This document shows positions 37,267 through 45,645 of a DNA stretch of 64,000 nt, in pieces. How positions within the stretch are numbered: the first letter of the stretch is position 1; each line of letters starts with the position of its first letter. The DNA is taken from positions 62,001-126,000 of the forward strand of contig NZ_JADOTV010000008.1 of assembly GCF_015767245.1 (NCBI RefSeq), given 5' to 3'. Below the pieces are notes generated by a model. It saw nothing but the letters and a program-made list of their open reading frames with translations. It was not told the DNA's origin and made no database searches. Origin of the DNA: Aureivirga sp. CE67. GTDB taxonomy: Bacteria; Bacteroidota; Bacteroidia; Flavobacteriales; Flavobacteriaceae. A program made the translations under genes and the position numbers.

Positions 37267-38286
37267 TTATTTATTCGCTAGATAAAAAGTCTCTAATTCT
37301 TTTAAATATTGTTGTTTTAAAACATTGTCTAATAAACTATATTGGAAAGAATTCTTCGCTAAATTGTATAAATCCTCTTTTGAAAGACCTAAAGCTTCTT
37401 GAATTTCCTCGTAATTTTTGTTTACTTGTCCCCCAAAATAAGCTGGATCATCGGAATTGATAGTTACGTTCATTCCTTTCTCCATCATCGTTTTTAGTGG
37501 ATGATCTTTCAAGTCTTTTACAACTTGAAGCGCAGTATTTGAAAGCGGACAAACTGTAAGTGCTAAATCACGTTTTACAATTTCTTCAACTAATTTATCA
37601 TCTTGCAATGAATTATTTCCGTGATCAATTCTTTTAATTCCAAGAACATCAATAGCTTCCCAAACATAGTCAGCATCTCCTTCTTCTCCTGCGTGCGCTA
37701 ATGGAATATATCCTTCTTTTACAGAAGCTGCAAACACATTTTTGAACTTTGAAGGTGGATTTCCTTTCTCAGAAGAATCCAACCCGATAGCAGTAATTTT
37801 GTGTTTGAAAGGTAAAGAATCTTCCAAAGTAACAAATGCTTCTTCCTCAGAAAGATGACGAAGATAACTCATAATCAATAAAGAAGAAACTCCAAGTTTT
37901 TCACGTGCATCATCACAAGCTCTCGTAATTCCATTGATCACAGTTTTGAAAGAAACTCCACGATCTGTGTGCGTTTGTGGATCAAACATAATCTCTGTAT
38001 GTCTGACATTTTGTGCTGCACATTTTTCCAAATAACTATAAGTTAAATCGTAAAAATCCTGCTCATGAATCAATACTCCAGCACCTTGATAATAAATATC
38101 TAAGAAATCTTGAAGACAATCAAATTTGTAAGCTTTTTCTAATTCTTCTACAGAATCAAAAGGAATAAACTGCCCATTTCTTTTGGCTATTTCGAACATT
38201 AAAGAAGGCTCAAAAGTTCCTTCAATATGTAAGTGCAACTCTGCTTTTGGTAGTTGCGCGATAAAAGATTTCATATTATTTGTCAT
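37267..38286 (-). CDS. add: Adenosine/adenine deaminase family protein
   Basis: A zinc hydrolase of purine salvage. The 339-residue TIM-barrel protein shows the N-terminal metal HLHIEGTFEP, the HAGEEGDADYVWEA motif, RIDHGNNSLQD, CPLSNTALQV and the catalytic NSDDPAYFGG. The GLDSSEKGNPPSKF stretch and FGG ending are features I associate with adenine deaminase (Aah1-like) rather than adenosine deaminase, so the true substrate may be adenine. The start may instead be Met5 (38274): a -7 element ends only 5 bp before the first ATG. The gene is monocistronic. Confidence 0.88.
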   Translation of the reverse strand: MTNNMKSFIAQLPKAELHLHIEGTFEPSLMFEIAKRNGQFIPFDSVEELEKAYKFDCLQDFLDIYYQGAGVLIHEQDFYDLTYSYLEKCAAQNVRHTEIMFDPQTHTDRGVSFKTVINGITRACDDAREKLGVSSLLIMSYLRHLSEEEAFVTLEDSLPFKHKITAIGLDSSEKGNPPSKFKNVFAASVKEGYIPLAHAGEEGDADYVWEAIDVLGIKRIDHGNNSLQDDKLVEEIVKRDLALTVCPLSNTALQVVKDLKDHPLKTMMEKGMNVTINSDDPAYFGGQVNKNYEEIQEALGLSKEDLYNLAKNSFQYSLLDNVLKQQYLKELETFYLANK

Positions 38287-38290
38287 ATTG

Positions 38291-38298
38291 CAAATTTA
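38291..38298 (-). promoter_or_regulatory. -7 element for the deaminase gene
   Basis: Reads TAAATTTG on the minus strand, an exact match. It is so close to the first ATG that the transcript would be leaderless or start at Met5. Confidence 0.5.
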
Positions 38299-38367
38299 CG
38301 AATATCTCTTCATAATTTCATGACATTCAAACATATTATCACAAAGATTTCACAAATATATTTTAAA

Positions 38368-38392
38368 CAAAAAAGCACGACTGAATCGTGCA
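38368..38392 (-). terminator. Terminator after the TPR-like hypothetical gene
   Basis: GCACGA/TCGTGC stem (38375-38380 with 38386-38391), followed on the minus strand by a T-run. Confidence 0.6.
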
Positions 38393-38424
38393 ATTTTTAT
38401 AACTGAAATGACCGAAGCCAAAAC

Positions 38425-39366
38425 CTATAATTTTAATAATTGTAAATCTCTAAATCCTTCTGCACCAAAACAACTCCAAGGGTATTCGGAAATATTTTTC
38501 CCAATTTTATCAATTTCTTTATTTCTCAAATAATCTTCATCCATCAAATAAAAAAATACAGAAAAATAATTTGCTAAATAATATCTGTCTTTAGAAGTTA
38601 TGGATTCAAATCGATATTTCTTATACAAATCAATTATTTCCTCACGATACCTTTCTTTGAAAACATTTAAACTTTTTGTAAGAGAATAATTTTCTTGAAT
38701 ATCAAGTAATTCATCAAATATATAATCTAAATAAACCACTCTCAAAGTCTGACTTTTCGAATCTCTACACATGTGAAGAAACTTCATTTCTTCCTCATCA
38801 GATCCTAACCATTTTTCCTTCAAAATATCCCACATAAAAAAATGTGCTTGCAAATGCTGAGAATCCATAGTTTTTAATTTATTATAAAATCTCCAAGCTT
38901 GTTCTTTTTCGCTTAATCCCATACAAACTCGAATCAGTCTTGCATATGGCTCCGAATCTTCAGGCTTCGCTTGATTTGCAAAAGTCAAACATTCAAAAGC
39001 TTTTTCTAAATATTGAAAAAAACCTTGAACTTCTTCATCTGTCAATTCGTTTGCAAATTTCCCTGTTCTTTTTACCCAAGCTATTCGAGTAAACACTACT
39101 CCTACAAAAAGATTCGAATGAAAACTTTCTTGATTTTCATAAAACCATTTTTGGATAGGTTCTGAAAAATCTTCATCAAGTGCAATTTCTGTAATAAGAA
39201 TAGATTTTTCCGCATTGGTTAATAGATCATAAAGCGGACCTATTTTCTCATAATTTTCTTCTAATAATAAGTTTTTTATGGTTTCTATTTCACCAATTCC
39301 AAAACCAATATTTCTATCATTCGGAATCGTAAAGCGGTAAATTATTCTTTTAATTAAGTTAATCAT
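38425..39366 (-). CDS. Hypothetical helical (TPR-like) protein
   Basis: A 313-residue cytoplasmic all-helical protein. Helix pairs such as AFECLTFANQAKPEDSEPYARLIRVC and KEQAWRFYNKLKTMDSQHLQAHFFMW (residues ~128-185) resemble tetratricopeptide-type repeats. No catalytic motif is evident. It lies 13 bp downstream of the small membrane-protein gene and probably forms a two-gene unit. No named family recognised. Confidence 0.65.
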   Translation of the reverse strand: MINLIKRIIYRFTIPNDRNIGFGIGEIETIKNLLLEENYEKIGPLYDLLTNAEKSILITEIALDEDFSEPIQKWFYENQESFHSNLFVGVVFTRIAWVKRTGKFANELTDEEVQGFFQYLEKAFECLTFANQAKPEDSEPYARLIRVCMGLSEKEQAWRFYNKLKTMDSQHLQAHFFMWDILKEKWLGSDEEEMKFLHMCRDSKSQTLRVVYLDYIFDELLDIQENYSLTKSLNVFKERYREEIIDLYKKYRFESITSKDRYYLANYFSVFFYLMDEDYLRNKEIDKIGKNISEYPWSCFGAEGFRDLQLLKL

Positions 39367-39379
39367 TGGGGTTGTTATT

Positions 39380-39688
39380 TTAGTCTAATCTAGATTTTAC
39401 TTTTTCAAGTTTATTTTTCATTATTTTATGTAAAAACAAAATCATAAACAGATTGATTGCTGCAAGCGGAATATGTACCATCAAAAGCCATTTTGTCCAA
39501 GAATAATCCCAGATAAAATAATAAACAATCACAGAAATAATTCCTCTTACAAACCAAATTATTAGTTTTTTCTTACGAAACTCTGGTGTAAATTTTTCAT
39601 CTAAAGAAGCATCTTCAAACCCTTGTTGAATTTCTTCTTTATAACTTAATTTTTGATCTTTTCCAGAATCAAAACCTTCTTCTTTCAT
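39380..39688 (-). CDS. Small membrane protein, hypothetical
   Basis: A 102-residue protein with an acidic soluble N-terminus (MKEEGFDSGKDQKLSYKEEI) and two transmembrane helices (~47-66 and ~70-90; LIIWFVRGIISVIVYYFIWD and MVHIPLAAINLFMILFLHKI). No family recognised. It leads the two-gene unit with the TPR-like protein. Confidence 0.65.
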   Translation of the reverse strand: MKEEGFDSGKDQKLSYKEEIQQGFEDASLDEKFTPEFRKKKLIIWFVRGIISVIVYYFIWDYSWTKWLLMVHIPLAAINLFMILFLHKIMKNKLEKVKSRLD

Positions 39689-39846
39689 CTATTTTTTGTT
39701 TTAAAAAGCGCAAATCTAATTTTATTTCTAAGGAATCCTATCTCTTTTTAAATTATTATGAAAAACTAAAAAAACCTGATTTTCTTTTGTATTAATTTCA
39801 TTTTAAACAATTCAATTTTAACAATCTTATTCTTCCAAATTATCCG

Positions 39847-39854
39847 TATTTTTG
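39847..39854 (+). promoter_or_regulatory. -7 element for the J-domain-like gene
   Basis: TATTTTTG, an exact TAnnTTTG match ending 10 bp before the ATG, implying a leader of only a few bases. Confidence 0.5.
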
Positions 39855-39864
39855 CAGCCATTTT

Positions 39865-40590
39865 ATGAAAGAAATCGTAGACAGCAATAAATCGGAAATT
39901 CTAGAAAATCTGGAATTAGAAATTTCTCTTCTTGAAAAAGAATTGGAAAAAGTTTCTTTGGAATTAAATCTATTTCAAAATGAAATTAGAGTCGCATTGA
40001 TTCATGAAATTCGTCATATCAATAAATTAGAAAAGCTTTATAAAAAGCAAAAATTAGCTAAAAAAGCAAAGCGTTTAGCTCAAAAGAAAAAAGGGAAAAA
40101 CTATAAAGAACCTAAAGAAAGTATTGTTTCTAAAACAAAACCTTCAAAAAAGGAAACTAAAACAGTTTCTGACAAAAATTTGAAGCAACTTTATAAAGAA
40201 TCCATTGTAAAAATTCATCCGGACAAATATGCAAACGATTCTAAAGAAGTACAGGAAAAAGCTGCAAATCTTACGGTAGAATTAAATGATCTTTACCAAA
40301 AAGGAGATTTACGAGAACTAGAAAATCTATACAATCATATTTTAAGCGGAAATGCTTTTACTTCTTTTAGCGAACAAAAATCTTGTGAAAATCCTGAGGC
40401 TCTGGAGCAATATTTAAAAAACAAAAAAGAGAAAATTGAAGCGCAGCTTGCGGAAGAAAAAGATTCTCATCTGTATTTTGTTTTGAAAAATTATAAAAAT
40501 CCTAGCTCTTATATTTCAGAACTTAAAATCATTTTTAAGGATAGAATTTTTAAACTAGAAAAGAGAACTCGCTACAAAAAACAAAAATAA
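39865..40590 (+). CDS. Coiled-coil protein with a J-domain-like segment
   Basis: A 241-residue cytoplasmic protein. Residues ~8-50 form a Leu/Glu/Lys coiled coil; ~55-95 is a very basic linker (KKQKLAKKAKRLAQKKKGK); ~105-160 contains KQLYKESIVKIHPDKYANDSKE, with the HPD tripeptide and flanking helices of a DnaJ domain. The rest is helical. The HPD motif suggests interaction with an Hsp70 (DnaK) partner, but no zinc or substrate-binding domain of classical DnaJ is present. Confidence 0.7.
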   Translation: MKEIVDSNKSEILENLELEISLLEKELEKVSLELNLFQNEIRVALIHEIRHINKLEKLYKKQKLAKKAKRLAQKKKGKNYKEPKESIVSKTKPSKKETKTVSDKNLKQLYKESIVKIHPDKYANDSKEVQEKAANLTVELNDLYQKGDLRELENLYNHILSGNAFTSFSEQKSCENPEALEQYLKNKKEKIEAQLAEEKDSHLYFVLKNYKNPSSYISELKIIFKDRIFKLEKRTRYKKQK

Positions 40591-40594
40591 TTCT

Positions 40595-40756
40595 GGAGCC
40601 TGTTTAAAATTGTATCAGAATTTATTTTATAGCTTATTAAAATGCTATTTTGCCGACTTTTTTTGAGTGCATAGCATCGCTATGGACGATTAAAAAAGAC
40701 AAAAAAGAGTTTTTAAGAAGCATATAATTTTTTTGATATAAATTTAAACAGGCTCC
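40595..40756. mobile_element. 162-bp MITE-like palindromic element
   Basis: Perfect 14-bp terminal inverted repeats (GGAGCCTGTTTAAA at 40595-40608; TTTAAACAGGCTCC at 40743-40756). The interior is a long imperfect palindrome with CATAGC-ATC-GCTATG at the centre. There is no ORF. It starts 5 bp after the J-domain gene stop. This is consistent with a miniature inverted-repeat element mobilised in trans; target-site duplications are not obvious. Confidence 0.6.
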
Positions 40757-40880
40757 TACTATTTTTTATTATTTTCGGAAAATCAATGAGAGATAAAATT
40801 TGAAGTTTCAAGAAGAGAAATTCATCTTCATTTTTATACATTTCTTAATGAATTTTAATCCAAAACAACCAAATAAAATA

Positions 40881-41336
40881 ATGAAAATAGAAGCAAAGAA
40901 TCCTGAAGAGTATTTAGAACAATTACCAGAAGAAAGAAAAGAAGCCTTAGAAAAACTGCGTGCAGTAATTTTGAAAAACTTACCAGAAGGTTTTGAAGAA
41001 ACAATGAGTTATGGAATGATCGGATATGTGGTTCCTCACTCAATTTATCCAAACGGATATCACTGTGATCCGAAATTACCGCTTCCATTTATGAGTTTTG
41101 CATCTCAGAAAAATTTTGTAGGATTTTATCATATGGGGATTTATGCAAACCCTGAACTTTTAAAATGGTTTCAAGAAGAATATCCAAAACACTGTACAAA
41201 CAAATTAGATATGGGAAAAAGCTGTATCCGATTTAAAAATGTAAAGAAAATTCCATACGAACTTTTAGGTGAATTAACAGCAAAAATGACCGTTCAAGAT
41301 TGGATTTCTCTTTATGAAGAAAATTTAAAAAAATAA
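40881..41336 (+). CDS. DUF1801-family protein (YdhG-like)
   Basis: I choose the ATG at 40881 (151 residues). The start MKIEAKNPEEYLEQLPEERK matches the family, and the longer reading adds a low-complexity leader. Family features are the RKEALEKLRAVILKNLPEGFEETMSYGMIGY segment (residues ~19-49), FVGFYHMGIY and the MGKSCIRFKN motif. DUF1801 proteins have a frataxin-like fold and unknown function; no cofactor site can be named. Confidence 0.82.
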   Translation: MKIEAKNPEEYLEQLPEERKEALEKLRAVILKNLPEGFEETMSYGMIGYVVPHSIYPNGYHCDPKLPLPFMSFASQKNFVGFYHMGIYANPELLKWFQEEYPKHCTNKLDMGKSCIRFKNVKKIPYELLGELTAKMTVQDWISLYEENLKK

Positions 41337-41381
41337 TAAACATCATTACGATTCTTTTTATAAAAAGATTTGCAAATTTTA

Positions 41382-41413
41382 AGTTCCCCTCTTGAGAGGG
41401 GCTAGGGGTGTGT
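41382..41413. repeat. CCCCTCTTGAGAGGGG-type intergenic repeat, copy B
   Basis: Opposite orientation to copies A and C: the CCCCTCTTGAGAGGGG palindrome is followed by CTAGGGGTGTGT. It matches copy C at nearly all positions. It sits in the 3' flank of the DUF1801 gene. Confidence 0.75.
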
Positions 41414-41444
41414 AAACATTTTATTTCTTAAAAAAATAATATAG

Positions 41445-41479
41445 AAAAGTGATTTGAGAGATTCAAATCACTTTTTTCT
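41445..41479 (+). terminator. Terminator after the DUF1801 gene
   Basis: 13-bp perfect stem (41445-41457 with 41463-41475), 5-nt loop and T-run. The following ~250 bp up to lpxD are AT-rich with no gene. Confidence 0.8.
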
Positions 41480-41633
41480 TTTTACAAATCATCTACAAAA
41501 TCTGCATAAATCTTAACAATCCCCTTATTAAACTCTTATTCAACAAAAGATTAGACTTTTTAAAATGTTAAAATTCAGAATAGTTTTTCGACAAAAACTC
41601 ACAAAAAAATACATTTTGTTAGATATTTTTGAA

Positions 41634-41641
41634 TTATTCAA
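41634..41641 (+). promoter_or_regulatory. Possible -7 element for lpxD
   Basis: TATTTTTG matches the consensus exactly, ~90 bp before the lpxD ATG. The spacer is very T-rich, so a chance match is possible. Confidence 0.35.
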
Positions 41642-41732
41642 TTTTTTTCCTTTATTATTGCAGAAGTTAGTTTTTTATTCGTTATCAAACTAACACAGAC
41701 ACACTAATTAATTTTTAAATAACCCCTTTTAA

Positions 41733-42725
41733 ATGAATACATTTACGATCAACCAACTAAATGATTTATTAGATGGTACTTTAATTGGTCACACAGATCA
41801 AGAAATCCACGGACCTGAGCAAATGGAAAAAGCAAAGGAAAATCATATTACTTTCATTGGAAATGCTAAATATGCAAATCTTTGGAAAAAATCAGATGCT
41901 TCAGTTGCCATTGTTAATGAAGGTTTAGAAGTAGAACAACTAGAAAACAAAGCATTAATTCAAGTAAAAAATGCCGATCTAGCGATGGCTAAAGTTTTGG
42001 AAATATTTGCTCCAAGACTTCCAGAGTTTTCTTCAGATATTCACCCAACTGCTGTAATTGATACTACTGCAAAAATTGGTGCTGGTTCTAAAATAGGTGC
42101 TGGTTGTTATGTAGGAAAAGATGTAATTTTAGGCGAAAACGTTACTTTATTTCCAAATGTAACCGTTTTAGATGAGTCTGAAATTGGAGATAATACAACA
42201 ATTTGGTCTGGAGCAGTTATTCGTGAAAGAACAATTATGGGAAAAAACTGTATCATCCACAACAATGTAAGTATCGGAGCTGACGGATTTGGTTTCCGTC
42301 CTGATATGTCTTCTGGAGATTTAGTTAAAATTCCTCAAATCGGAAATGTAGAAATTGGTGACAATGTAGAAATTGGTGCAAATTCAACAGTGGATCGTGG
42401 AAAATTCAGTGCTACTGTTATTGGAGATGGTTGTAAAATTGACAATTTAGTACAAATTGGTCACAATTCTGTAATGGGACGTTATTGTATCATGGCTGGT
42501 CATAGTGGACTTGCCGGATCTGTTACTTTAGGTGACGGAGTAATTATCGGAGGAAGTGCTTCTATCAAAGATCACGTAACGCTTCATTCTGGTGTAACAG
42601 TTGGAGCTGGTTCTGGTGTATTAAATGATGTAGCTCCAGGAAAAACAGTACTTGGTTATCCTGCATGTGAATCAAGAGACATGCTTAAACAATGGGTAAC
42701 TTTAAGAAAATTAGCTAAAAAATAG
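41733..42725 (+). CDS. lpxD: UDP-3-O-acylglucosamine N-acyltransferase LpxD
   Basis: LpxD adds the second 3-hydroxyacyl chain in lipid A synthesis. The 330-residue protein has the N-terminal uridine-binding domain (~1-100) and a left-handed beta-helix of hexapeptide repeats (~105-305; e.g. AKIGAGSKIGAGCYVGKDVI). The SIGADGFGF motif and the catalytic histidine in NLVQIGHNSVMGRYCIMAGHSGLAG are present. It stands alone here, not in an lpx cluster. Together with kdsD and lptB it shows an LPS-type outer membrane. Confidence 0.96.
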   Translation: MNTFTINQLNDLLDGTLIGHTDQEIHGPEQMEKAKENHITFIGNAKYANLWKKSDASVAIVNEGLEVEQLENKALIQVKNADLAMAKVLEIFAPRLPEFSSDIHPTAVIDTTAKIGAGSKIGAGCYVGKDVILGENVTLFPNVTVLDESEIGDNTTIWSGAVIRERTIMGKNCIIHNNVSIGADGFGFRPDMSSGDLVKIPQIGNVEIGDNVEIGANSTVDRGKFSATVIGDGCKIDNLVQIGHNSVMGRYCIMAGHSGLAGSVTLGDGVIIGGSASIKDHVTLHSGVTVGAGSGVLNDVAPGKTVLGYPACESRDMLKQWVTLRKLAKK

Positions 42726-42745
42726 TCTATTTATATTTTTACTTT

Positions 42746-42781
42746 AAAAGGGCGGTAAATTAATTTTCACTGCCCTTTTTA
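42746..42781 (+). terminator. lpxD terminator
   Basis: Stem AAAAGGGCGGT pairs with ACTGCCCTTTT (one G-T pair), loop ~12 nt, then a T-run. Confidence 0.75.
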
Positions 42782-42789
42782 TGTTTTTT

Positions 42790-42908
42790 TGGAGCTTCCC
42801 TTTTCTTCGTTTCAAAAAAACTCAGAAAAGGTCGGGCTTTCCGCTATATCTTTTTTGCAAACCAACTTTATGAAGAAAAGCAAAAAAGGATGCCGCTACT
42901 ATCCCTAA
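42790..42908. repeat. Palindromic intergenic repeat (GGGCTTTCCGCTATATC type)
   Basis: GGTCGGGCTTTCCGCTATAT is followed by CTTTTTTGC ... GCAAAAAAG arms (42850-42858 with 42880-42888) and GATGCCGCTACTATCCCTAA. I recall this kind of element from many flavobacterial genomes. No ORF. Borders approximate. Confidence 0.6.
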
Positions 42909-42928
42909 GCCAAGTTTAAAGCAAATCA

Positions 42929-43804
42929 TTAAAATTCTGCTTCAATCACTTTATTCACATCCTTTACAGAAGAAATACCTCGCCAAGGAATTTTCACTTT
43001 CAAATCTTTAGTATTTTCAATTAACACCTCATTTTCTGGATCATAACTCAACTCTTCTTCAATAGCGTTTCTATTTTTTGACACAATAATATAATCTTTC
43101 AGTCCATTTTCATCTCCTGGAAAAATAAGATCAATATCTTCTCCTCCACCTACACCAGCATAAGACTCTAAAGGTTTAAACTTTATAAATGAATTCGAAT
43201 CATCTAGAAAAATATAAGACGAAGAGGAATAACCACAAGCTTCTACAGAAGTATCTATAGATAAAATATTTTCAACTCCATTAATTCCGGAACCATTACT
43301 CCAAGTAAAAGTATATTCTACATTTTCAATCTGCAGGTCAATTTCATTTTCAATCACCTCATCTTTACTATTTTTTGTTCTAACTTTTACTTTAGGTGTA
43401 TAAGGTTCTTTTTCATTTGGAAAATTACCTGAAAAAACAAAATAATCCTTTCCATTACTCGTAACTTTATGATCAGCAATCAATCCTGAACAAACATATC
43501 CTACTTGATAATCATATTCAACCAACACCCATGGATAAGCAACTCCATTATACGTAAAGCTTTCAGTAGAGATATCAACAATTTCCAATTTGGCTCCCAT
43601 TGGAAGTGTATCTAATATTTTATTGCTTGCTTCTGTATTTGGTTCCTCTCTTAGTTTTACATTATTTCCAAACAAATAAACAAAAGAATCTTCTTTGAGA
43701 TTTTTCTCATTAGAAACAACACCTCTTATATGAAAATTTTTATCCTCTTGTGCAATTACAATGTTTACACAAAAAATAATCAATACAATTAAAATCTTTT
43801 TCAT
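42929..43804 (-). CDS. Exported SH3-domain protein, paralogue 3
   Basis: I choose the ATG at 43804 (291 residues), which gives a signal peptide (MKKILIVLIIFCVNIVIAQ). The ATG overlaps the TGA of the gene upstream as ATGA, so translation is coupled. Residues ~30-110 are a bacterial SH3 domain (SFVYLFGNNVKLREEPNTEA, PMGAKLEI, YPWVLVEYDYQVGYVCSGLIADH). The beta-rich C-terminal part is shared in outline with the two preceding genes (GINGVENILSIDTS, LIFPGDENGLKDYIIVS). Probably a periplasmic protein binding peptide or glycan; function unknown. Confidence 0.8.
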   Translation of the reverse strand: MKKILIVLIIFCVNIVIAQEDKNFHIRGVVSNEKNLKEDSFVYLFGNNVKLREEPNTEASNKILDTLPMGAKLEIVDISTESFTYNGVAYPWVLVEYDYQVGYVCSGLIADHKVTSNGKDYFVFSGNFPNEKEPYTPKVKVRTKNSKDEVIENEIDLQIENVEYTFTWSNGSGINGVENILSIDTSVEACGYSSSSYIFLDDSNSFIKFKPLESYAGVGGGEDIDLIFPGDENGLKDYIIVSKNRNAIEEELSYDPENEVLIENTKDLKVKIPWRGISSVKDVNKVIEAEF

Positions 43805-44634
43805 TTTTTTATAATTAATGTTTTTCCCTCCCATGGATAAGAAGAGTTTTCCCATTTTACATCTCTAAAATATTCGTGTTTTTCTAGCACATTTGGATTC
43901 ACTTCTGGATCAATATCTTTATAGGAATACAAAATTTTACCAGCTTGCCCATTTCTATCATTCGGAAAAGTTAATTCATCTACAAAATAATATCCTTCAT
44001 CACCTCCTGACGTACATTTATAAATAGTAAAAAACTTCGAACCAGTAAAAGCAATAAAAACAGTATAATCATAATAATATTCTTCCATAGTATATTCTAT
44101 AGAAATTACATTTTCTATCCCTGTCAATCCTTTATTATTATAAACATTTGGTCTAAAATTTTGCCCCTCTACTTCTATAGAGTACTCTAAATAATCTGTA
44201 CTTCCTTTTTCTTTTACACGGATCAACATTTCTTTTTTAGATGACATAGAACTTGGATCTCCATGAATTTTAGAAGAAAAATAAAATTGATTATCCTTAT
44301 ATTCTGCAGTATAATTGGCAAAAAATGCTCCTGCAACATATCCTTTATTTCCATCAATCTCTATATAATACCAAGGAGTTTTTTCTTTACCTAAAGTCAA
44401 AAAAGAATTTGTTTTACCAATAATCTTTACTTTAGCTCCAATCGGAAGCATATCTACAACCTCACAATTTGTATTTGGTTCTTGTCTAAGTTTTACATTA
44501 TCTCCAAAAAGATGTACCTCATCTCCTTTTTTAAACACACTTTTAGGTAAAAAATAATATCCATCCGAATCTTCACCTTGTGCAAAAAGAATTGCTGGAA
44601 TTAATAATAATATTAAAAGTAATTTTTGTTTCAT
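43801..44634 (-). CDS. Exported SH3-domain protein, paralogue 2
   Basis: A 277-residue protein with a signal peptide (MKQKLLLILLLIPAILFAQ) and an SH3 domain (~35-115: EVHLFGDNVKLRQEPNTNCEVVDMLPIGAKVKI, TPWYYIEIDGNKGYVAGAFFA). The C-terminal part carries GLTGIENVISIEYT and ELTFPNDRNGQAGKILYSYKD, parallel to its neighbours. It is the middle of three tandem paralogues: 3 bp after the first, overlapping the third by 4 bp. Confidence 0.8.
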   Translation of the reverse strand: MKQKLLLILLLIPAILFAQGEDSDGYYFLPKSVFKKGDEVHLFGDNVKLRQEPNTNCEVVDMLPIGAKVKIIGKTNSFLTLGKEKTPWYYIEIDGNKGYVAGAFFANYTAEYKDNQFYFSSKIHGDPSSMSSKKEMLIRVKEKGSTDYLEYSIEVEGQNFRPNVYNNKGLTGIENVISIEYTMEEYYYDYTVFIAFTGSKFFTIYKCTSGGDEGYYFVDELTFPNDRNGQAGKILYSYKDIDPEVNPNVLEKHEYFRDVKWENSSYPWEGKTLIIKK

Positions 44635-44637
44635 AGT

Positions 44638-45477
44638 CTATTCTTCTAATCTATTTTCTAATTGTTTTTCAATTTTTTCTTTTGCTTTAGCTAACTTTTC
44701 TAAATAGTTTGGCTCATCAAAATCTATTGCATAATAATATTCATATCTAGTTTCTGATTCAAAACCGTATTTCATACTTCTATCAATATAAAACTTACAG
44801 TAAGTCAAAAAACCAAACCTTGTATTTTCATCATCAGGAAAAGCATAAACTTCTTGAATTTCGATATCTTTTTCTTTTTCTATTTTACTTGAAGAAATCT
44901 TTAAAAACGTAGATCTTTTATAAAAAATATATTCTTTATAAATATTTAATTTTTCTCCTTTTTGCACTTCATAAACAATCTCAAAAACATGTTTTACATT
45001 TTCTAATCTTCGATCTCCATATTGATTTATAACTAAATTTTTATAATCCTCTTTTAAAGGAATCTCTTCTTCAATTAATTCGCTGTGTGCATTTTTAGTT
45101 CTTAAATACAATTTATCTTTAATGATGTTTACAACAAAAGAATGTCCATAAATCAAAACTTCTTTTTTTGCCAAAAAGTAAGAAACGATATACCCAATTT
45201 GATCTGTGTATTGCACTTTTATCCAAGGATACTCGACTCCGTTTATTTCATACGTCTCTGAAGTTGTTTCTAAAAATTGTAGTTCTGAACTTATTGGCAT
45301 CAAAGCCAAAACTTCCGAATCTGTAGTTGGTTGTTCTCTAAGTTTTACATCATTTCCAAACAAATACACCAATTCATTTGGTTTTAATTCTTTTCTACCA
45401 ATTTCTACAACCTGCTCTTGTGCATAAATCCAAAACACATTTAAACAAAGTAGAAATAGAAAAATTTTATGTTTCAT
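44638..45477 (-). CDS. Exported SH3-domain protein, paralogue 1
   Basis: A 279-residue protein, first of the tandem set. Signal peptide MKHKIFLFLLCLNVFWIYAQ; SH3 domain at ~35-115 (LVYLFGNDVKLREQPTTDSEVLALMPISSEL, YPWIKVQYTDQIGYIVSYFLA). The C-terminal half keeps RRLENVKHVFEIVYE and VYAFPDDENTRFGFLTYCKF but ends in a charged coiled-coil tail (LEKLAKAKEKIEKQLENRLEE), unlike the other two. No clear -7 element upstream. Confidence 0.8.
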   Translation of the reverse strand: MKHKIFLFLLCLNVFWIYAQEQVVEIGRKELKPNELVYLFGNDVKLREQPTTDSEVLALMPISSELQFLETTSETYEINGVEYPWIKVQYTDQIGYIVSYFLAKKEVLIYGHSFVVNIIKDKLYLRTKNAHSELIEEEIPLKEDYKNLVINQYGDRRLENVKHVFEIVYEVQKGEKLNIYKEYIFYKRSTFLKISSSKIEKEKDIEIQEVYAFPDDENTRFGFLTYCKFYIDRSMKYGFESETRYEYYYAIDFDEPNYLEKLAKAKEKIEKQLENRLEE

Positions 45478-45592
45478 TTAATTTTTATTTTAATTAATCT
45501 CTATAATTTTTTAGAGACTTCAAATAAAATAACATTTTTGATTTAAATAAAATTTTATAGATTATTTTTTAGAAAGTAAATTTTAAACAAAA

Positions 45593-45622
45593 AAATAGCA
45601 ACCAAAAAATTGATTGCTATTT
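45593..45622 (-). terminator. Terminator after the DUF1573 gene
   Basis: AAATAGCAA pairs with TTGCTATTT (45593-45601 with 45614-45622), with A-rich sequence on the left giving a T-run on the minus strand. Confidence 0.65.
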
Positions 45623-45645
45623 GAAATATTTTATTTAAAAAGTAA

